A stretch of DNA of 15,928 nt from Deltaproteobacteria bacterium (GTDB lineage: Bacteria > Desulfobacterota > Desulfarculia > Adiutricales > Adiutricaceae). The translations under genes were made by a program, and so were the position numbers. Below the pieces are notes generated by a model, which was not told where the DNA came from, ran no database searches, and worked only from the letters and a program-made list of their open reading frames with translations. The stretch lies in assembly GCA_031267005.1 (NCBI GenBank), contig JAIRZX010000545.1, positions 1 through 15,928 on the forward strand, given 5' to 3'. Positions 1 to 6,791 of this stretch are shown piece after piece (the first letter of the stretch is position 1; every line of letters starts with the position of its first letter).

Positions 1-126
1 TGGCCCTGGCCCTGGCCCTGGCCCTGGCCCTGGCCCTGGCCCTGGCCTTGGACTTGGACTTGGACCTGGCCCTGGCCCTGGCCCTGGCCCTGGCCCTGGC
101 CTTGGACTTGGACTTGGACTTGGACC
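1..126. repeat. Hexanucleotide tandem array TGGCCC/TGGACT
   Basis: Twenty-one consecutive 6-bp units in perfect phase from the first base. The order is blockwise: seven TGGCCC, one TGGCCT, two TGGACT, one TGGACC, five TGGCCC, one TGGCCT, three TGGACT, one TGGACC. The array therefore has a higher-order repeat of about 54-60 bp built from two unit types. It is cut by the window edge, so its real length is unknown. It lies about 120 bp upstream of tatD. I see no start codon or ribosome-binding site linking it to a protein, so I treat it as non-coding. Confidence 0.95.
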
Positions 127-213
127 TGCCTTGGAAAACGCCTCATGAATCGCTTTTCACGGAAAAAACAACGGCCCCGCCAGTCTAAAATCACCAACGG
201 GCTGGCAAGGGGC

Positions 214-241
214 TGGATTCCGGCTGGTAATCCTTTATAAT
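214..241 (+). promoter_or_regulatory. Candidate tatD-maf promoter with -10 adjacent to start codon
   Basis: A perfect TATAAT lies at 236-241, preceded at 16 nt spacing by TGGATT (214-219), a weak match to a -35 box. The tatD ATG begins at 249, so transcription starting the usual 6-8 nt after the -10 would begin at or next to the start codon. No Shine-Dalgarno sequence is visible between 225 and 248. This suggests leaderless or nearly leaderless mRNA. The -10 match is clear; promoter activity is inferred. Confidence 0.45.
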
Positions 242-248
242 AGCGGAC

Positions 249-1082
249 ATGGAAATTTTTGACAGCCACGCCCACATCTTCTTGGACGACTTCGACGAGG
301 ACCGCGAAGACGTGCTCCGCCGCGCCGCCGATGCCGGGGTAACCCGCATCGTAAACGTGGGGCTGGACTTCGAAAGCTCCCGTGTTGCCCTTGCACTCTC
401 GCGGAGGACCCCGGGCCACTACGCCGCCGCCGGCTGGCACCCCCACGAATCCCAGCTGCTCGGCCCCGAAGACCCCGGCAGGCTTATGGAGCTCGCCCGT
501 GACCCCCTGATCGTGGCCATAGGCGAGATAGGCCTGGACTTCTTCAGGTACCACTCCCCCAGGGACGTCCAGCTGAAGGCGTTCCGCAGCCTCCTTGAGG
601 CGGCGACGGGGTCCGGCAAGCCGGTGGTCATCCACACCAGGGACGCGTACGAGGAGACCAGGGAGATTTTGGCCGAGTTCCGGGAGGGCCTCTCGGGCGT
701 CCTCATCCACTGCTTCACCTCGGGCCCGGAGGAGGCGGAAGGCTACCTGGAGCTCGGCTGCTTCCTCTCGCTTCCGGGGGTGTTGACCTACAAGAACGCC
801 GCCCCGATGAGGGAGGCAGCCGCCATGATACCCAGGGACAGGATCCTCGTCGAGACAGACGCCCCCTACCTGGCCCCCGTCCCCCGCCGGAGCCGCCGCA
901 ACGAGCCGTCTTACCTCCCTTACCTTCTGGAGGAGCTCGGCAGGATCCTGGGCATGACCGCCTCCGAGGCGGCGGATCTCACCACGGCAAACGCCTTGGG
1001 CTTCTTCGGGCTGGAGGCGAAGGGCGAAGGAGCTCCCGGCGGGACCTCCGACCGGGCGCCGACGCCTGCGGCCGCCCGATGA
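249..1082 (+). CDS. tatD: TatD family metal-dependent deoxyribonuclease
   Basis: TatD-family hydrolase with the amidohydrolase (TIM-barrel) fold. Family members are cytoplasmic, metal-dependent 3'-5' exonucleases or DNases linked to DNA repair and degradation. The 277-residue protein carries the expected metal ligands in order: H7-x-H9 near the N-terminus (DSHAH), E93 in GEIGLDF with D97, H129 in VVIHTRD, H154 in LIHCFT, and D204 in VETDAPYL. It ends with the usual Asn-Ala-x-x-hhG-like segment (ANALGFFGL) and then has about 22 extra residues rich in Gly, Ala and Pro. It overlaps maf by 4 nt (ATGA), implying co-transcription and translational coupling. The first ATG is used, since the HxH motif begins only six residues later. 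No ribosome-binding site is visible. The family call is firm; the exact substrate is not decidable from sequence. Confidence 0.95.
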   Translation: MEIFDSHAHIFLDDFDEDREDVLRRAADAGVTRIVNVGLDFESSRVALALSRRTPGHYAAAGWHPHESQLLGPEDPGRLMELARDPLIVAIGEIGLDFFRYHSPRDVQLKAFRSLLEAATGSGKPVVIHTRDAYEETREILAEFREGLSGVLIHCFTSGPEEAEGYLELGCFLSLPGVLTYKNAAPMREAAAMIPRDRILVETDAPYLAPVPRRSRRNEPSYLPYLLEELGRILGMTASEAADLTTANALGFFGLEAKGEGAPGGTSDRAPTPAAAR

Positions 1083-1654
1083 CGCTGTACCTCGCCTCCG
1101 CGTCCCCCCGCCGCAGGGAGATCCTGCAAATGGCGGGAGTGCCATTCGTCTTGAAGCCCGCGGACGTGGACGAGAGCCCCTTGCCGGGAGAGGGCCGCAG
1201 GGACTGCGTCGCCCGGCTGGCGCGGGCCAAGGCCGAGGCCGTCTGGGGGGAGATAGGCTCCCTGCCCGGCGCCGCGGCGCTCGCGGCGGACACCGCCGTC
1301 CTCCTGGAAGGCCGCATGCTCGGGAAGCCCAGGGACCAGGAGGACGCGGCGAGGATGCTCGCTTCCATCTCGGGAAAGGCCCACGAGGTCTTGACGGCCT
1401 TCTGCGTGATGACCGCCGCCTCCGTCACGGAGGGCCTTGCCTCCACGACAGTTAAAATCAGGCGCCTCGCGCCCGGCGAGATAGAGGCCTACGTGGCCAC
1501 CGGCGACCCCCTGGACAAGGCGGGGGCCTACGCCATCCAGGGCCCTATGGGGGCCGTCCTGGTGGAGTCGGTGGAGGGAAGCTACTCCAACGTCATAGGC
1601 CTCCCGCTCGCCGAGGTCCTCGCGGCCCTTAGGGGGGCGGGGGTCCTGGACTGA
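1079..1654 (+). CDS. maf: Maf-like nucleoside triphosphate pyrophosphatase
   Basis: Maf/YhdE-family nucleotide pyrophosphatase of 191 residues, the usual length. These cytoplasmic enzymes hydrolyse non-canonical or excess nucleoside triphosphates to monophosphates and are linked to septum formation and housecleaning. Visible motifs: the substrate-binding ASASPRRREIL at residues 6-16, AADT at 69-72, LGKPRD at 81-86, SGKAHEV at 98-104, the DPLDKAGAYAIQG block at 143-155 and SYSNVIGLPL at 168-177. The DKAGAYxIQG block resembles the YhdE branch (dTTP/UTP pyrophosphatase) more than the YceF branch (m7GTP); that assignment is inferred. The start codon overlaps the tatD stop and there is no separate Shine-Dalgarno, so translation is probably coupled. 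tatD and maf form one + strand unit converging on the DUF3786 gene. Confidence 0.95.
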   Translation: MTLYLASASPRRREILQMAGVPFVLKPADVDESPLPGEGRRDCVARLARAKAEAVWGEIGSLPGAAALAADTAVLLEGRMLGKPRDQEDAARMLASISGKAHEVLTAFCVMTAASVTEGLASTTVKIRRLAPGEIEAYVATGDPLDKAGAYAIQGPMGAVLVESVEGSYSNVIGLPLAEVLAALRGAGVLD

Positions 1655-1661
1655 GGCGCTC

Positions 1662-1699
1662 GGGCCTTCGGGAACGAGTCCAGGGCCTCCGGGAACGAG
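1662..1699. repeat. Tandem 17-bp repeat, 21-bp period, after maf
   Basis: Two copies of a 17-nt unit (1662-1678 and 1683-1699) differ at one position (GGGCCTTCGGGAACGAG versus GGGCCTCCGGGAACGAG) and are separated by 4 nt. They begin 8 nt after the maf stop codon. The core GCGGGAACGAG reappears at 2676-2686 upstream of the DUF3786 gene. Confidence 0.8.
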
Positions 1700-1779
1700 G
1701 CGCGGCCCGGCGCGGGTTTCCGCCTCTCGGCACCGCCCCCGCCCCGCCTCAGCCTTCCGGGGGGAGGACGGAGAGGGAC

Positions 1780-1808
1780 TTGGCGCCTTCCGGGTCCTTC
1801 GGCGCCAA
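1780..1808. terminator. Stem-loop between convergent maf and DUF3786 genes
   Basis: Perfect 8-bp inverted repeat TTGGCGCC (1780-1787) and GGCGCCAA (1801-1808) with a 13-nt loop. It sits almost exactly midway between the two convergent stops (125-126 nt from each), where a shared terminator would be expected. Neither strand has a U-run directly after the stem, so it is not a textbook intrinsic terminator. It may still stop or protect both transcripts. The structure is seen; the function is inferred from position. Confidence 0.4.
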
Positions 1809-1911
1809 AACCACTTCCGGGTCCAGCGACGCCGAGGCCAGTTCCTGTTCATTCCTCGCCAAAACCCCTTCCGGGTCCAACGACGCCGAGGCCAGTTCCC
1901 CTTCCTTCCGC
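1804..1911. repeat. Two 54-bp tandem repeats
   Basis: Units 1804-1857 and 1858-1911 match at 48 of 54 positions by hand count. A partial earlier unit (CTTCCGGGTCC at about 1788-1798) and the start of a later one (from 1912) are also visible. The period is a multiple of three, so a + strand reading frame yields an 18-residue Ser/Ala-rich repeat. That frame runs into the antisense of the DUF3786 gene and is probably not translated. Confidence 0.85.
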
Positions 1912-1934
1912 GCCGAGCCCCCCTTCCCCGCCCT

Positions 1935-2606
1935 TCAGATGAAGCTGGCCTGGCAGTCCTCGGGGCAGCCGATGAGCCCGGCAGTCATGAGCAAGGCAAC
2001 CACCAGGCTCATGATCGTGAGCTCCAGGATCTCGTACATCACGAAGACCGTGGCGTTCGAGCTGAAAAGGATCCTTATCTCGGCGTCGAATTCCTCGTCG
2101 GCCTCGAAGAACTCCGCCCTGACAGGGAGTTTTGGGAGCCCGTCGAACAGGAAGGACTGCGCCCCGGCCTGGCTCAGGCCGACGTGCTTGGCCCCCAGCT
2201 CCAGGGCGGCCTTCTTGAAGGCCTCGTAGTCGGCCCCGAACTTGTCGGAGAGAGGCTTGAAGATCTGGTCGCTGGGGCTCGTGCCGGACGAGGCCCCGGA
2301 GGCGATGCCGGTGAGCCTCCCGATGGGCACGAACTCCTGGGAGACGTCGCCCCTGCCCTTGGAGGACAGGTAGTGGGCGAGGACGCTTTGCGTGTCCACC
2401 GTGACGTTCTGCCCGGAAGGGTCGGTCACGCCCGAGTTGCCGATAAGGTAGTCCCTTCCCAGGAAATGGGCCTTGGCCATCTTGCCGGTCTCGTCCAGCT
2501 CGAGGCCCATGGCCGCCGCCTGGGCGGGGACGTCCTGCTTCTCCAGGTTCGCCAGCTGCAGACCGCAGTACGCTAACCGCGCCTCGGTGGTTTTGGCTTT
2601 GCTCAT
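1935..2606 (-). CDS. DUF3786 domain protein
   Basis: Protein of 223 residues that I recognise as a DUF3786 family member. Family hallmarks visible: an N-terminal segment ending in a conserved hydrophobic ..AHYLSSKGRGDVSQEFVP stretch (residues 77-94), a central region with pairs of Phe, the block SFLFDGLPKLPVRAEFFEADEEFDAEIRILF (151-181, printed here only as landmarks GLPKLPV and ADEEFDAEI), and a hydrophobic C-terminal helix ending GCPEDCQASFI. The biochemical role of DUF3786 is not established; members occur mostly in strict anaerobes and often near corrinoid or iron-sulfur enzymes. No signal peptide is visible; cytoplasmic location is likely. The start at 2606 has a good Shine-Dalgarno (GGGAGGG, about 5 nt upstream). 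The gene is monocistronic here, convergent with maf and with its own candidate promoter at 2691-2719. Confidence 0.85.
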   Translation of the reverse strand: MSKAKTTEARLAYCGLQLANLEKQDVPAQAAAMGLELDETGKMAKAHFLGRDYLIGNSGVTDPSGQNVTVDTQSVLAHYLSSKGRGDVSQEFVPIGRLTGIASGASSGTSPSDQIFKPLSDKFGADYEAFKKAALELGAKHVGLSQAGAQSFLFDGLPKLPVRAEFFEADEEFDAEIRILFSSNATVFVMYEILELTIMSLVVALLMTAGLIGCPEDCQASFI

Positions 2607-2690
2607 GAGGGCCCTCCCAGGCTCCCTTCACCCCCTCTGGCCGCGCCCTGGCCGGGCGGGAGGGGGGCATTCCAGCGGGAACGAGGGCCT

Positions 2691-2719
2691 ATTCTAGCAT
2701 TTCGGGGACGGCTTTAGAA
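2691..2719 (-). promoter_or_regulatory. Candidate promoter of the DUF3786 gene
   Basis: On the - strand: TTCTAA (2714-2719, weak -35), a 17-nt spacer, and TAGAAT (2691-2696) as -10. TGC directly before the -10 gives an extended -10 element, which can compensate for a poor -35. The expected transcription start near 2684 leaves a leader of about 78 nt before the ATG at 2606. Confidence 0.5.
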
Positions 2720-2912
2720 GGAGCGGCGAACAGGCAAGGGGAGGGGGCGGGAGGCGGAGGGGGGCAGCCGGAGGGGCGCCGGGCCTCGAGCGCCCCGGGC
2801 TTCCGTCCCGGACTCAGCCGTCCGATGGCCCGGCCCCGGCCGTCGGCGCCGCCGCCCGGTCTTCAGGAACTTGCCCGGTAGCCCGTGCGGCGCGGCCTGA
2901 ATCAGTCGCTCG

Positions 2913-3051
2913 GTTACAGGGTCCATGCCCTGGGCTCCAGGCCCTTGGCCCAGGCCAAAGGTTCCAGGGGCCGGGTCACTGGCCCCAAGCTCCAGGTTCC
3001 AGGTCCCAAGCCCCAAGCCCCAGGCTCACAGCCCAAGGCCGCAAGCGCCTG
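2913..3051. repeat. Degenerate heptanucleotide array, consensus GYYCCAR
   Basis: About 20 seven-base units can be read in phase, for example GTTACAG (2913), GCTCCAG (2934), GTTCCAG (2961), GCCCCAA (2982), GCTCCAG (2989), GTTCCAG (2996), GTCCCAA (3003), GCCCCAA (3010), GCCCCAG (3017). One single-base slip occurs near 2954. The first unit, GTTACAG, is also a common unit of the array at 9783-10076, so the two arrays may be drifted versions of one repeat type. Confidence 0.7.
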
Positions 3052-3145
3052 GGCACGACCGCCTTTCCCCGGAAAGCCGGCGCGGTTGCGCCAGGCCAAC
3101 GGCAAGCCTCTCCGCCAGGCCGTCCGCAAGCTCTCCCCCCGCGCC

Positions 3146-4264
3146 TCACACCCCCCTGATGAACTCCTCGATGTAGTGGAGCGCCGCGCCCGCGGCCGCC
3201 CCTTCCATCTTCCTCCTGGCGAGCCTCAGGTAGTCGGCGTTGTTCTGGAAGGCGTCCAGGGCCGCGGCCCTGGCCCGGAGCCTGGGGAGGTGCGGGCCGA
3301 GGAAGCCGCCCACGTATCCGCCCAGGACTATCCCGCAGTCCAGCAGCATGCGGAGATTCACGCACATGAGCGCCAGGCTGGACAGGTACTGCGACAGCGT
3401 CCTCTCGAAGGCCTTCTCCCCGGCTTCGGCCCTCTCGAAGAAGTCCTCCAGGCGCCCCCCGGCCGGATCCGCCAAGTTCAGGGCGCTCCCGTAGAGGTCG
3501 TAGTGCCCGTCCTTGCCGCAGTAGCAACGGGTCCCGGCCGGGCGCAGGCACACGTGCCCCGCCTCCCCCGAGCGCTGGTTGTCCCCCGGCACCATGCGTC
3601 CGTCTATTACCAGGGCCCCGCCCACGCTGTTGCTGAGCGACAGGTAGAAGAAGCTCCCCGGCTCCTCCTGGCCCCACAGCTCCGTCAGGCACCCGGCCGA
3701 GGCGTCGTTGAAGAGCCTCTGGGGGAGGGCGGGGTCCAGCGGGAGCGTTATCCTCGCGGGCTTCCTCACGTCCAGGACGTGGGATCTCAAAAGCTCCGTC
3801 CCGTCCTCCGAAATGATTCCCGGAAGCGATATGCCTACCCCGGCGCAACGCTCTGGCGCCACCCCGGCCCCTTCCATGAAGCCGCGGGCGACGGCGCCCG
3901 CCTCCTCGCGCCAGGCATCCGTGGGCTCGTATTTCAACACCGGCCTCTCGTGGGCCTTGAGTTCGCCTTTGAGGTTCACCGCCGCCATGGAAAGGTGGTT
4001 GCGCGTGACGTCCACCCCCACGGCGAAGCGCGCGTCGGGGGCCGCCGACACCGCTGCCGCCTTGCGCCCGCCGGTCGAGGGGAGTTCCCCCGCGCCCTCC
4101 ACCAGCCCCATGTCGGAAAGCTCGCGGACCAGCCTCGCCACGGTGGGAAGGCTCACGCCCAGCATCGACGCGAGTTCGGCCCGCGCGGCGCGCCCGCGCT
4201 TCACAACCGCCCTGAAGAGATCCTCGCGGTTAAGTCTTTTAACGTCCATGGCGCTTATGGCCAT
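3146..4264 (-). CDS. ROK family transcriptional regulator
   Basis: ROK-family (NagC/Mlc/XylR type) regulator of 372 residues, within the family's usual length. An N-terminal winged helix-turn-helix spans about residues 8-60 (RAELASMLGVSLPTVARLV). The sugar-kinase-like domain follows, with the phosphate-loop-like GVDVTRNHLSMAAVNLKGE (83-101), GISLPGII (144-151), NDASAGCLTELW (186-197) and the SGEAGHV segment (232-238). The zinc site normally reads CxCGxxGC; here it is C247-x-C249-G-K-D-G-H254, so the last Cys is replaced by His, with H237 the other expected ligand. I chose the ATG at 4264 because GGGAG lies 7 nt upstream; the ATG at 4249 lacks a ribosome-binding site. It lies 1.3 kb downstream of the kinase gene and has its own promoter. 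It probably senses a sugar or phosphosugar and controls the adjacent transport locus; target and effector are inferred. Confidence 0.92.
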   Translation of the reverse strand: MAISAMDVKRLNREDLFRAVVKRGRAARAELASMLGVSLPTVARLVRELSDMGLVEGAGELPSTGGRKAAAVSAAPDARFAVGVDVTRNHLSMAAVNLKGELKAHERPVLKYEPTDAWREEAGAVARGFMEGAGVAPERCAGVGISLPGIISEDGTELLRSHVLDVRKPARITLPLDPALPQRLFNDASAGCLTELWGQEEPGSFFYLSLSNSVGGALVIDGRMVPGDNQRSGEAGHVCLRPAGTRCYCGKDGHYDLYGSALNLADPAGGRLEDFFERAEAGEKAFERTLSQYLSSLALMCVNLRMLLDCGIVLGGYVGGFLGPHLPRLRARAAALDAFQNNADYLRLARRKMEGAAAGAALHYIEEFIRGV

Positions 4265-4426
4265 AGGGAGGCTCCCAGGATCTCCGCCTGCCTGCTGCCG
4301 ACGGCGAAAAAAGTCCCGCGGCGAGGTCCGCCCCGAACGCCCCCGAGGAGGGCCGCAGCCGCGCGGAAAACCAGCGGCGCCTAACATGCCCCCGGCCGGG
4401 CACGCCTGGGGCGCCGCTGCGGGAAG

Positions 4427-4489
4427 GCCGATAAAGGTATCACGACCAACTCGGGTGTCCGGAAAAATTCTTATAGCCGATACCGTTAT
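4427..4489. promoter_or_regulatory. Direct-repeat pair around the ROK promoter, possible operator
   Basis: Two 14-nt sites, 4427-4440 (GCCGATAAAGGTAT) and 4476-4489 (GCCGATACCGTTAT), match at 11 of 14 positions and start 49 nt apart. One lies inside the -35/-10 spacer of the ROK promoter, the other at about +23 to +36. This placement would suit autorepression by the ROK protein with two sites on the same DNA face offset by several turns. Function is inference only. Confidence 0.3.
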
Positions 4490-4498
4490 TGCTGTAAA
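4470..4498 (-). promoter_or_regulatory. Candidate sigma-70-type promoter of the ROK gene
   Basis: On the - strand TTTACA (4493-4498) and TATAAG (4470-4475) are separated by exactly 17 nt (4476-4492), five of six matches to each consensus hexamer. The predicted start is near 4463, giving a long leader of about 200 nt to the ATG at 4264. The leader region has lower GC around 4430-4500 than the surrounding DNA. Confidence 0.6.
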
Positions 4499-4723
4499 GC
4501 CCGGTCCTTCCGCGGCCTTCCGCAACGGACCCCCAGACGGGGCGCCCGGCCCTCGCGGGTTGCAGGCGGACGCGGCTTCGGAACTACAGCGATCAGGGGA
4601 CACGAATTCCAGGCTGTCTTCGTCCGGCAAGCCCAGTTAATCGCAATATTCCGTAAACCCATAAGGGACAGCATCTAGCGCCGGAAAGCATCAGGATCAG
4701 GTCGGAAAAAACGCCTGTCTTGG

Positions 4724-4891
4724 CTTAGGCTCCTTGAGGCTTCAGTTCCTTGGCCATTCGGTGCTTAGGCCCTCCGGGGCTTTGACCCTCCGGGGCTTAG
4801 GCACTCCCGGGCTTAGGCACTCCGGGGCTTAGGCCCCTTCGTGGCTTTGACCCTTCGGGTTTGGAGCATTCGGGCCTTTGAGCCGTCGGAG
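4724..4891. repeat. Degenerate 16-bp tandem array (8+8 alternation)
   Basis: Units such as CTTAGGCCCTCCGGGG (4764), CTTTGACCCTCCGGGG (4780), CTTAGGCACTCCCGGG (4796), CTTAGGCACTCCGGGG (4812) and CTTTGACCCTTCGGGT (4845) follow one another at a 16-bp period with small indels. Each unit has an 8-bp CTTWGRCM-like half and an 8-bp CTCCGGGG-like half. About ten units are recognisable, including two weaker ones at 4724-4755. It lies upstream of the ROK promoter, between the ROK and kinase genes. Confidence 0.8.
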
Positions 4892-5607
4892 CTTTTCCCG
4901 CAAGAGGCGCCGCCTTAATGCCGTGACGGCGGCTTGGCTTGGCTCCGCTCCCAGCGCTCCGCGCCCTCCTGCCTCCGCCTGGCAAACGGCGCCATTCGGA
5001 TCGCGGATCCCTTGCGGCAACAGAACGGCCGCCCCGGCCCGCTCGCTTACGGGCGCGGGAAGGGCGGCCCGTGCCGGGCGGCGCGGGGAAGGCATGTCAA
5101 GCCCGCCCCGCCCGGCTTCGCCCGCGCTGCTTGCGGCCTGTCCGCCGCCCGCCGCGCCTGGCGTCACGGCCGGGAACCCTCCGGCCGAAACCCGTCGCTA
5201 CGTCGCTACCCTTTGGCGCACTCCCCCTCCCGGAGCCAGTCCGCGAGACGGGCCCCGAAGCCCCCGCGGGGCACTCCATGCGGGCGCGAGAGATACGGCT
5301 TCCGCTTCGAGCACTTAAAAGATCCCCTTCCTTCCGGGCGCACTTCCGGACGGGCTTCGGATGGCCATTCCGCAACTCCATGGCCGCTCCCCGTCCCCTA
5401 TGGCCGCTCCGGCGGACCCTGCAGATACGGGGGTTCCTGCCACTCTGACCGCTAAGGCCGATCCTGCAGCCTCTCCAGCTCCGGGGGCTCCGACCGCTCC
5501 GGGCGCTTCAGGCCCCTCCAAGCCTCACTAAGCCTCGCCCCCCCGCCGCCGCAGCGACGCTCCTTCCGCGCGAGAGGCGCGCGCCGTCCGGCGCGAGGGA
5601 CGGAGGC
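4892..5607. other. Gene-free GC-rich stretch downstream of the kinase gene
   Basis: No gene that I can support on either strand; all open frames are Arg/Pro/Ala-rich and lack recognisable motifs. A perfect 7-bp inverted repeat with a 7-nt loop (CGGCCGG at 5167-5173, CCGGCCG at 5181-5187) and a 14-bp near-palindrome right after the kinase stop (GCGCCGTCCGGCGC, 5581-5594) could fold on the - strand transcript, but neither is followed by a U-run. Segments near 5390-5535 repeat CCGCTCCGG-like and GGCCGCTCC-like words without a clear period. Confidence 0.5.
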
Positions 5608-6591
5608 CTACTCGCGCAAGGCCACCAGCGGGACGAGATCCTCGGCCGCCTTGGCGGCCTCTTCGAAGGGGCCGGCGGCCCCCATGCCTCCCTTGCGGGT
5701 GGTGGCGAGCGCCCCGGCAGCGGCGGCCAGGGCCAGATGCCTCTTCCAGTCGTCGGGCTTCTGGCCGTCCAGCGTTCCTCCCGAAAGGCACAGGGAAGCG
5801 AGGAAGGCGCCGTGGAAACAGTCCCCGGCCCCTGTCGTGTCCACGGGCTCGACCGGGTAGGGCGGGCAGAAGGCCTCCAGGCCCGGGGCCGAGATCCTGG
5901 CGCCCCGGCTTCCCAGGGAGATCAGGACGACCCTCGGCCCCATCGCGCGGAGCCGCCCCGCCGCCTCGAAGGTACCGCCTGCCGCCCCGGAGAGGATCTC
6001 GGCCTCGGTCTCGGAGACCTTCAGCACGTCCACGCGGTCCAGAAGCGGGAGCGCCCGGTCCCTGAAGGCCTCCGGCCCGTCCCAGAGCAAAGGCCTCCAG
6101 TTGGGATCGAAGCTGACCGTAACGCCATTGGCCTTCGCCTCGGAAAGCGCCGCCAGGGTGGAGGCGCGGCACGGCCCGTGGGTGAGGGACAGGGAACCGA
6201 AGTGGAAGACCTTGGAGCGGGCCACGAGCCCCAAATCGACCTCCCCGGGGGACAGGGTCGCGTCTGCCCCCGGATCCCGGTAGAAGCTGAAGCTCCTCTC
6301 CCCGCCTTCCGCCAGATGCACGAAGGCCAGCGTGGTCCCCACCTTCGGGTCGAAGCGCATCCCTGAGCAGTCGACGCCGCGGCGCTCCAGCGTCTCCAAG
6401 AGGTAGGCGCCGAACTCGTCCTTCCCCGCCTTCCCTATGAAGGCGGTCCTGGCCCCGCAGGCGGCCGCCTGGCACAGGAGGTTGGCGGGGGCCCCGCCGG
6501 GGTTCCGGATGAACAGCCGGAACCCGTCCGCGGTCTCGCCCCCCGGGGTGAAGTCGATAAGGATCTCCCCCAGGGCGGTTATGTCGAACAT
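5608..6591 (-). CDS. PfkB family carbohydrate kinase, probable fructokinase
   Basis: Ribokinase/PfkB-superfamily sugar kinase of 327 residues, a typical length. It starts MFDITALGEILIDF, carries the first PfkB signature region at residues 29-65 (NPGGAPANLL, FIGKAGKDEFG) and the second signature DTTGAGDCFHGAFL at 251-264, with D257 as the expected catalytic base and GAG forming the anion hole. The segment FDPNWRPLLW (161-170) and overall pattern resemble bacterial fructokinases that convert fructose to fructose-6-phosphate with ATP. The start at 6591 is set by a strong Shine-Dalgarno (AAAGGAGG, 4 nt spacing). It lies 200 nt downstream of the permease gene on the same strand. Together with the upstream polyol dehydrogenase it completes a hexitol-to-fructose-6-phosphate route. 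Other sugars (2-keto-3-deoxygluconate, ribose) cannot be excluded. Confidence 0.88.
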   Translation of the reverse strand: MFDITALGEILIDFTPGGETADGFRLFIRNPGGAPANLLCQAAACGARTAFIGKAGKDEFGAYLLETLERRGVDCSGMRFDPKVGTTLAFVHLAEGGERSFSFYRDPGADATLSPGEVDLGLVARSKVFHFGSLSLTHGPCRASTLAALSEAKANGVTVSFDPNWRPLLWDGPEAFRDRALPLLDRVDVLKVSETEAEILSGAAGGTFEAAGRLRAMGPRVVLISLGSRGARISAPGLEAFCPPYPVEPVDTTGAGDCFHGAFLASLCLSGGTLDGQKPDDWKRHLALAAAAGALATTRKGGMGAAGPFEEAAKAAEDLVPLVALRE

Positions 6592-6791
6592 GTTTCCTCC
6601 TTTGCGGGGGCCGCGCGGTCCGGCAGGAATCCCGGGGCCCGGGGCCTTGCCCCGGCCGGGGCGCCGAAGCCGAGGCTTAGGGGCCCGGGAGCTGGAACCA
6701 TAAGGCCTGGCTGTCAGGACAAGCCCCTCCGGCCGGGCCCCGTTCCGGCCGGCCATCGTTTAGGCCGGTCCCTGGTCAGGCCGGGCCCGCG

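Larger units (their letters stand above)
2607..3145. other. Gene-free stretch between the DUF3786 and ROK genes
   Basis: No convincing gene on either strand. It contains the DUF3786 leader and promoter (2607-2719), a GC-rich stretch with no structure that I can name (2720-2912), and a degenerate heptamer array (2913-3051). The last 90 bases precede the 3' end of the ROK gene and show no obvious intrinsic terminator. Open frames that cross the stretch have low-complexity Pro/Gly/Ala-rich translations. Confidence 0.6.

Noticed and set aside
920..1852. - strand frame antisense to tatD and maf
   Set aside because: Arg-rich low-complexity translation with no motif, opposite two well-supported genes.
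1780..2229. + strand frame with an 18-residue repeat
   Set aside because: The repeat is attractive but the frame runs antisense into the DUF3786 gene, has no ribosome-binding site and matches no family I know.
2885..4384. Long + strand open frame (499 codons) over the ROK gene
   Set aside because: It is antisense to a clear ROK protein and its translation is Arg/Pro/Gly-rich with no motif; long antisense frames are expected at this GC content.
4265..4630. N-terminal extension of the ROK protein from an upstream ATG at 4630
   Set aside because: The added 122 residues are low-complexity, cross the predicted promoter, and the ATG at 4264 has a Shine-Dalgarno and fits the family length.
4934..5455. 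Overlapping + strand frames downstream of the kinase
   Set aside because: Three frames are open at once over the same bases, as expected from extreme GC content, and none has recognisable motifs or a convincing ribosome-binding site.
6592..6756. Upstream start for the kinase at 6756
   Set aside because: The ATG at 6591 has a strong AAAGGAGG site and begins at the family's conserved N-terminus.
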